Positions 58,301-64,000 of a stretch of DNA of 64,000 nucleotides are shown in pieces. The notes under the pieces were generated by a model. It searched no databases. It was not told the DNA's origin and worked only from the letters and a program-made list of their open reading frames with translations. Position 1 is the first letter of the stretch. Every line of letters begins with the position of its first letter. Both the position numbers and the translations under genes were made by a program. This stretch comes from Silene conica (taxonomy: Eukaryota; Streptophyta; Magnoliopsida; Caryophyllales; Caryophyllaceae). The stretch lies in assembly GCA_029255685.2 (NCBI GenBank), contig CM055315.2, forward strand, positions 30,509,501 to 30,573,500, given 5' to 3'.

Positions 58301-60003
58301 TTAATTTGAAGTAAGAACATTTCTGAGTGATAGCAAAATGACTAATGAGTTTATATGTTTTTTCTATATTATAGCCACATAAAAGTTCCGTGACCCAGAA
58401 AATTTGATTCCTGCACTGTGAGTTATTTTTGTGGGACTATTCAAGGTTGGGTTATTTTTATACAAAGGTTAAAACTAGGAGACTAAAGAAAAAAATAAAA
58501 AATTAAATATAATTCCATTCCACCCCCTATAAGTCCACATTCATCAAGAGCATCATCTTTGACTTGGTCATATATGGAAATTATGCATATTTTTCTCTTT
58601 TGTTAGTTCTTATTTCGAATTATCTTCACTCTCTCTCCTTAATGACTTCATCTTAAAATATGTTTGGTAAATTATTACAGTAACAAGAAACACTGAGAAT
58701 AAAAACAAAATTTGAACTTGACAAATTGGAAACTCTAAAACGTAGTAACAATAACATATTTAATGGTAATCAGCATTATATTCGGTGTTTCGAGAGTTAC
58801 TGGATTGTTTGGATTGTGGTTTATCACGCCCTTATAATAGTAGGCTAGTAGAAAGTGGGAGGTCATGGATGTATTGATCAGAAAAGAAGAGAGGTAAGAC
58901 GATATGAATGTCAAGTATCAGATTCAGAGGATAATGTTTACTAATGTATAATACTTTTGGTTTAACCAAATCCTTGCCGGTCTGACATTCATCGTATTTA
59001 CGAAGATATTTTCCGTTTATGTAACTCGTTTTTTTCAGTTGTCTTTTCTTTTTCGGGTCGAGACTCAAACTACGTAGCACATCGTTTAGCTCATTGCTCT
59101 CCATGGAGTCTTGGGCGGAGGATATGGGTTGAGAATGCTCCTCCATACATTGTTGATGCTATTTTGAATGATCTTAATGAGATGAATTAATCCCTTTTGG
59201 GGGGTTTTTCCGCAAAAAAAAAAAAAATCCTTGCCTACATCTTAGAAATATTTTACAATTCTAATAAAAAGTTGGACTCGTTGGTGGCATTCTTGGCTCA
59301 AAAGCTTAAAGACTCAAAAGTCATCAGCAATGTAACAACGCTTAAAATGTTTTATTTACCTTATGCTAAATTTTGCTCTTCTGTTTTACTGACAGACAAA
59401 AGGGTTTCAAGAACTTGTATACCTTGAAAGGTGGCGTATCTCATTACCTTGAGAAAGAAGGTCCTAAGAAATGGATAGGCAATTTGTTCGTATTTGATTC
59501 CCGGCTATCTCTTCCACCGTCTACTTTCAAACCTGGTGTTGTCACCTCAAGCAGGGGCCAGGATGCGGCTCACAACAAATATGCTAGATGCTACATATGT
59601 GGCTCTCAAGTTCATGAACTACGGCATCGAAATTGTGCAAATATTGACTGCAATTTACTTTTCTTGTGAGTTCTCCTTTCTCATTACCCCAATGGTCGAA
59701 ACGTAGAGACTGTTAGATTTGGATAGTCGGTAAACATAGTGACCTGATTGTCACTATCAATAACTATGCTAAATTCCGCGAGATTAGATTTGGATAGTAG
59801 GTAAACATAGTTCATTTGCTAACTAATTCTTTTATCTACTTTTCAGATGCTGCAGAAATTGTGTTGAGAGTATGACAGGGTGTTGTTGCCAGAAATGCAT
59901 AACTGCTCCGAGATTAAGACCTGTTCTTTCAGGACACGATAGGTACAAAAAGTGGCATATTTACAGAGATGGCAATATGGAACAGCAACCTCTGAGTTTG
60001 TAA
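49330..60003 (+). CDS. STR8: Rhodanese-like domain-containing protein 8 (chloroplast type)
   Basis: Exons: 49330-49665, 51498-51551, 52068-52217, 52324-52486, 53283-53374, 55684-55787, 59396-59665, 59847-60003 (TAA). All introns are GT-AG and the phases join to 441 codons, close to the Arabidopsis protein. I chose the first ATG of MMSSCC; the Ser/Thr-rich N-terminus (about 1-75) looks like a chloroplast transit peptide. Then come the UPF0176/TrhO-type N-domain (VVNFYHFALIENP, GLDIHGRIYFNEQGVNAQ), the rhodanese domain (LLDVRNGYEWDIGHFDGAQR) with active loop CTGGIRC (Cys about 286), and a Cys-rich putative zinc-binding tail (CYICGSQ, NCANIDC, CCQKC). Bacterial TrhO hydroxylates wobble uridine of tRNA. 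A similar role in plastids is inference only. The frame is intact in spite of many transposons in its introns. Confidence 0.92.
49741..50523 (+). repeat. Two direct LTR-like repeats in STR8 intron 1
   Basis: Copies at 49741-50104 and 50206-50523 share TGTTGTGCTATC, GTTGGCTATGAAAT, CCTATAAAAGGGAAGTTCGA, GGATCCTCATAAGTGAG and TTGTTGTAATCTC. A TATA-like box followed by a T-rich 3' part suggests fragments of a retrotransposon LTR. No primer site is seen. The second copy is followed by AATAAA. Confidence 0.55.
50524..51497. other. Rest of STR8 intron 1
   Basis: No repeat family or gene recognised. Short reading frames here are not conserved. Confidence 0.4.
53720..54055. other. Part of STR8 intron 5 with nothing recognised
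   Basis: GGATCC-containing stretch (53775-53810) and AT-rich DNA. No gene or element ends. Confidence 0.3.
54056..54465 (-). mobile_element. Ty1/copia remnant: pol tail, polypurine tract and short LTR
   Basis: On the minus strand, 54280-54465 encodes a Copia polyprotein C-terminus (GDLFTKTLGGEAFAYLCRKL and GIRAPNAPT, stop). CTTAAGGGGGAGTA (54268-54281) follows as polypurine tract. The stretch 54056-54267, bounded by TGGAAATAAT and CGGCTCCA, follows as a possible LTR. 5'-truncated. Confidence 0.7.
54466..54716 (-). other. Coding-like segment of unknown origin
   Basis: On the minus strand a short open stretch reads MRFGFHDGVVFHIPLPGEKA. Its GC content is higher than that of the intron around it. 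It sits between the Copia tail and a CACTA end and is probably a piece of another transposon. I do not recognise the protein. Confidence 0.3.
54717..54795 (+). mobile_element. CACTA terminal fragment
   Basis: CACTACAAGAAAACGCG is a standard CACTA terminus, followed by ATCGACTAAAAATC and GGACCAAAGGTC. No opposite end is seen nearby, so this is a broken copy, from a different subfamily than the element at 10163. Confidence 0.5.
56281..56690. mobile_element. MITE-like element with CTGTTTGGTAAACA ends
   Basis: Left CTCTGTTTGGTAAACAGC and right TTGTTTACCAAATAGGGC are inverted. The body repeats CAATATGCTATTTTA and CAGCATATTGG. Looks like a hAT MITE. A target duplication could not be confirmed. In intron 6 of STR8. 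Confidence 0.55.
56698..58090. mobile_element. Second MITE of the same family, carrying another MITE
   Basis: Starts GGCCTGTAAACAGCATATTG and ends CGCTGTTTGCCCAAACAGACC. The body again has AATATGCT and GCTAATTNNNNATGCTAGTC motifs. The element at 57181-57873 is inserted in it. Confidence 0.5.
57181..57873. mobile_element. MITE with doubled CACATACG termini (copy 2)
   Basis: Left end TTTTTCACATACGAATTTTA followed by CTCTTTCACATACG. The right end is the inverted form, GTATGTGAAAAAGTAAAGTT then CGTATGTGAAAAAGTAATTC. It matches the ends of 43634-43942 in reverse orientation but has a longer body. Confidence 0.65.
58091..58967. other. Intron 6 of STR8, no element recognised
   Basis: AT-rich non-coding sequence. 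No conserved frame or terminal repeats seen. Confidence 0.35.
58979..59224 (+). mobile_element. 5'-truncated LINE with RNase H tail
   Basis: A frame from about 58980 reads SDIHRIYEDIFRLCNSFF, then SNYVAHRLAHCS and ENAPPYIVDAILNDL with a stop. This is the C-terminal RNase H-like end of plant L1-type LINEs. A short 3' UTR and a poly-A run (59214-59227) follow. AAATCCTTGCC flanks it on both sides (58968-58978 and 59225-59235), the target-site duplication. Confidence 0.85.
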
Positions 60004-60662
60004 TAGCGAGCAGTTACGGTCCTAAAGCTGTGTATGTGTATCTTAGCCTCTCCAATGTATGCTACAGAGTGTATATTCAAGCACATGGAGTCGGCTCATT
60101 TGATAGGCTTCTCCTTCCTACTCATGCCTGAGTGTCAAGTGTCAACTGGTAGACACAAGTATACCACGTCTTCTTAAAAGTCGGATAACATCGCTAGTCG
60201 GCTTTTGTTTTAGATAGATAGAAAATGTAAGATGCTCGACTCGTAGATTTTCATAACAAAATTATTTTATTTTCTTTTTGTATGTAAAAACAGTCTGGTC
60301 AAGCACTTTAACATTGCCTACTAGTCTACTACTAACTTATTACATCCTCTCCCCACTTTGATCTTTTCAGTTTAATAAAATACTTCTCACATATATTAGA
60401 CAAGTGAAAAAATCAAAGTGGAGAGAAGATACCGAGGAGTAATAGTTTTTTTTGGATGAAACCCCCGAAGGACTTGTGCAATTTCAATCGGAATTAGCAA
60501 TAAAATAATGTTTCCTGAAATCCATCTTGCCAGCTTCACCTCCCAATAACCCACGGCCTAACATTCGTAAGCTCGTGTGTAACTCTATTAAATTGTCTAT
60601 CAACATAAAAAAAAGACAAGTGCAAAAAAATTATACATAATATAAATGTATGTATGTATCTA
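60004..60662 (+). other. 3' flank of STR8
   Basis: Probable 3' UTR follows the TAA. An AATAAAA at 60373 could serve as polyadenylation signal but is far from the stop, and other A/T-rich signals are possible. No other gene. Confidence 0.3.
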
Positions 60663-63600
60663 TCTATATTATTAAAAGGAAGTATTTTTCGAACGATTTT
60701 ATTGGTTGGTTTTTCTGAACGATTTCATTGGTTACAACTAATATTCTTTTATAAACCTCTAAAACCTAAAATAAATATAAAAATTCAATAAAAGATATAA
60801 TTTCAAATAGTTGATTAGTATGTTAGACATATAATTGAATTATAACTCCTACTTCTAAAAAAAATATTAACTAATACAATTTCAAGATATAATTTCAAAT
60901 AGTCTTATTAGTATGTTAGATGTACAACTGAATTGAAACTCCAACTTCTAATTTAATGGTATGGTAATCATCTCATTATATATATTATATAGGGAGTACT
61001 TTGCATTGTGGATTTGTGGCATATCACTATATTCACAGCTATTGTATTAATTTACACTGCATTATATTACACTTTGCCTAAAGAGTATCCTTAAAATAAT
61101 TTGTTGTTTGATGACAGGTTTTTATGGTGCGAGGTAAATTGATGATTCTAAAAGAAGTTACGTCATCATTAAGGTTGAATTTTCTATCCTGAACTCCTTC
61201 ACTATTTTACTGTGCTTAAATATAGTACGTTGTCGTATATTGTAAAATTGCAACTTATTATCGTTTATTTTACGTGTGCTTAAATATAGTACGTTGTCGT
61301 ATATTGTAAAACTAGTTTAGAACCCGTGCAAAATTGCACGAGAAAATATAAATGATATATAAAATTAAGTTCTAAATTGTTATTTTAAACAATGTATTAA
61401 TTTGAAATTTTGACTATCCATTGTAGAGTAATGACTTATATTACATGTTAGATATGTGCTCAATAAATAAAATTTGAGTACTTTATAGTGTTTTACTACT
61501 CAATTAGTGGAATAATATACAATCAGTTGTATAGATCTAGTAGTATAGATTTGTAGTTGTATAAGCTTATAGCAAATGATTTGAGTTTATATGTATGCAC
61601 ATTTTACGAACTTTATCGGAAAGAATCTGAACGCTTTTATAAATAAAAAAATTAACTCAACTTATTATAATGACAGTAAAAAATAATACATATTAATTCA
61701 ATAAAGTTTTAATTTTAACACCTAAATAATTAAAATGTAAGTCAAAATTTTTAAAAGCTCAAAAAATTGTATATAAGCTTAATTAGTTTTGTAGTAGATG
61801 TACGATACTCATATACATTAGGGTGTGTAGTCTTATTTGTGTCAACTACTAAACCCCACAACAAATGATTCTCTTTAATTAGTGTATAATAATCTATCTA
61901 ATATATATCTATTTTCAACCTTTCTTCTAATTATTGTTCCCATAATAATCTATGGGAAATGATAAATATAGCCCCATGGGCTGTATTTAAGGAGTGGAAA
62001 TAAATCTTTAATATCTATATTAATTGCATGAATAATGTGCAATTTAATTTCGAATTCCTAACTTAACCACATTTGGAAGGTATTAAATACTTAAATACAA
62101 CGAATGTTGTATTGAACGTTACCCATAATTTATTGATTAGAAATTAGAATGGCCCTACTATTTTTTCTTTTCAAGTGAACATTGTCACCTAAAAATATGC
62201 TTAGACCCTTATCAGATACTATTTATTTCTCGTGTGAGTCACGTCTCATATCTTTGACCCGATAATTTATTATCTGTCATATTAATAGTGTCATAATATT
62301 TTAATTTAGAATGTTAATTAAAATTAAATATTCTTACGAAATTTAAGAATAAAAATACGAATATCATAAAAAAAATGTGAATTTCGCAGAAACAATCATA
62401 TACTCAGTATGGTTCACCGATAACTTTGATAATCAGTTTAGTATTATTTTTAACCAATTAAACCATTTTTCTTGTCTAATAAAACTCATGTAATTTAACG
62501 TATTTTTATAATAGAATAATTAAATATCATTATAATCTCACGGTGTTGCTTGTCATAATTACTTACCACATACATATATTGATTGGTTATTGATCCGTTT
62601 GTGAGTAGACCTGGCAAATGAGTTATTTGGATCGAGTTATTTTGGTTCGAGTTATTTTTTAGGTTAACAAATTATCAAGACATTTTCCAGTGGTGACACT
62701 TCGGATCAGATTATTTTGGGTCATGATTTTGCATTAGTTCACTCATTTTTGGTCAATAGGACCATTTCAGGTTACATTTAGGTTGGGCCACTTTGGATCG
62801 TATCTCTTTGAGTGTTCCAGCCATACATTTAGGTCATTTTCGAGTCTTGGGTAAGTCTTATCGAATTGGGTCACCATGTCTATTTATGAGCAATTAAATA
62901 GAGGTATTTCTTAGTCGAGTGGCTTAAAATTATAGGATCAAAAACTTTTTCTTATAAGAATTAATAAAATGAGTCAAATATGTAAATACAAAACATAATA
63001 GAACTTTAAAAAAAAAAATATGAAGGCAATTTGTTGAGTTTAACTATATGTCACATACATCAAGTTAAAAAAATAGGAAGATTAAAATCATGACCCAAAA
63101 TGATCCTATTGCAATTGGCTTAAAAGAAATAATTAAAATTCCCGGAAAATAAACAAACACAATACAAAATGTATGTATTCTACACTCTACTAACATTTAA
63201 TTAAAAATTTCGTTGACATCCATATTATTTGCCAACTCAGAAAACTTGCTCTAGTAACGATTTTAGAACGAACATCAAAATATAAAATGACTCGAAAATG
63301 GGAAAAAGATGAGTAATTTTGTAGAGGTAAAATATGGAAAATTAGATTTAATACACGGAATAACAATTTACACTACATTTTCCCGAAAATAAGGGTTGGA
63401 TTATACTCCGTAAATCTGAATGAAACCACTTAATATGACGATGCAGAAAGTATAATATATGAAGATATACGAAAATTGGAAAGTTTATGTAGATATATAT
63501 TATACGGCTATAACAATCTTGAAAAATATATTTTTTGGGGCAAAGATATGTAATCTTTTCTAAGGTAGATAATTTAGGAATAAGACTATGGTAGTGAAAA

Positions 63601-63872
63601 TTAGTAAGAATAATTATTAGGGTTTTGAGTTTGGCGGGAAAATAATTCACCATTGCTTGACACGTGTACAATAAATATTTAGTGGTTTCTCTTTTATACT
63701 TATATATAGATTGCAACTTATTATCGTTTAGATTTTATTATGGAGTGTATTGTTTTTATAAAAGAAATAAAGATAATTTTATTAACTGTAGTAGTTAAAA
63801 TATTATGGAATCATATATGATACTATACAATAGTATAAATTGGCCTGTGCATCGCACGTCTATCAAATCTAG
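60663..63872 (+). mobile_element. Outer Helitron-like element, plus strand
   Basis: Begins TCTATATTATTAAAAGGAAG after a host A and ends with a CTGTGCATCGCACG hairpin, ATCAAAT and CTAG at 63869-63872. The base after CTAG is A rather than the usual T. Most of its length is a second Helitron inserted at 61312-63710. No coding. Confidence 0.5.
61312..63710 (-). mobile_element. Inner Helitron-like element, minus strand
   Basis: On the minus strand it starts TCTATATATAAGTATAAAAG after a host A (63710) and ends with CGTGCAATTTTGCACGGG, TTCTAAA, CTAG and a host T (61312). Both ends meet the Helitron pattern and A|T insertion. Length 2399 bp without Rep/helicase frames, so non-autonomous. A TAGACCTGGCAAA MITE end is seen at about 62607. 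Confidence 0.65.
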
Positions 63873-64000
63873 ACAATCATATATCATATACTTTTACGAG
63901 TTACTAAACAATAATTAAAAGCATAATAAATTATTAAATTATTTGTTAATTAATCTAATATATGTGTACGGCTTATTAAAGGTGGCTTATTGTGTTTCTA
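63873..64000. other. AT-rich end of the window
   Basis: Nothing recognisable. Confidence 0.3.

Noticed and set aside
58832..59146. Minus-strand 104-codon frame in intron 6
   Set aside because: It is antisense to the LINE RNase H tail and resembles no known protein.
63348..63716. 122-codon minus-strand frame
   Set aside because: AT-rich, rich in Ile, Tyr and Lys, located at the 5' end of a non-autonomous Helitron. No similarity recognised.

Overview
This is a transposon-rich plant nuclear region carrying one host gene. The gene at the right end, with eight exons and AT-rich introns, encodes a chloroplast-type rhodanese/UPF0176 protein like Arabidopsis STR8. The rest is nested LTR retrotransposons, Helitrons, CACTA, hAT and LINE sequence. 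The organism is very probably a eudicot with an expanded genome. The species cannot be told from the sequence.

Layout. 1-4044: AT-rich DNA with a 552-bp TRIM retroelement (744-1295) and two Helitron-type 3' ends (2806-2833, 4015-4044). 4045-43315: a Helitron arm broken by Athila-clade Ty3/gypsy elements. In order these are X (4455-7685), spacer S1 (7686-10070), the long element Y (10071 to about 35957), X' (35958-38372), spacer S2 (38373-40755) and the truncated element Y' (40756-43315). S1 and S2 are near-identical copies 30.69 kb apart. The joints fit unequal crossing-over between LTRs. Y carries gag, protease, RT-RNase H, integrase and an ATHILA ORF-1 (env-position) reading frame. All but the last are broken by stops, frameshifts or insertions. 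Two later events hit Y. A 3.4-kb CACTA element carrying exons and introns of a cation-efflux gene (MTPC4/ZNT9-like) sits in its 5' LTR. An LTR-like block (14864 to about 25425) sits in gag and itself contains a 7.6-kb composite with an inverted LTR pair (16027-23642).

43316-48826: remnants, a MITE and a minus-strand Helitron (44369 to about 48608) of the same family as the left arm, giving a giant fold-back pair. 48827-49255: a GC-rich hAT-type MITE with an 8-bp target duplication, 74 bp before the STR8 start codon. 49330-60003: STR8, whose 441-codon frame is intact although its introns hold LTR-like repeats, a Copia tail, a CACTA end, MITEs and a 5'-truncated LINE. 60663-63872: two nested Helitron-like elements.

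The most unusual patterns are: a GC-rich palindromic module (core GCCGGT...ACCGGC) present about 30 times in Athila LTRs, in the pol-ORF1 spacer of Y and in the apparently unrelated inserted LTR; the CACTA gene capture; the inverted-LTR composite; and the LTR-mediated 30.7-kb duplication. All similarity statements are from reading by eye. No alignments or searches were run.
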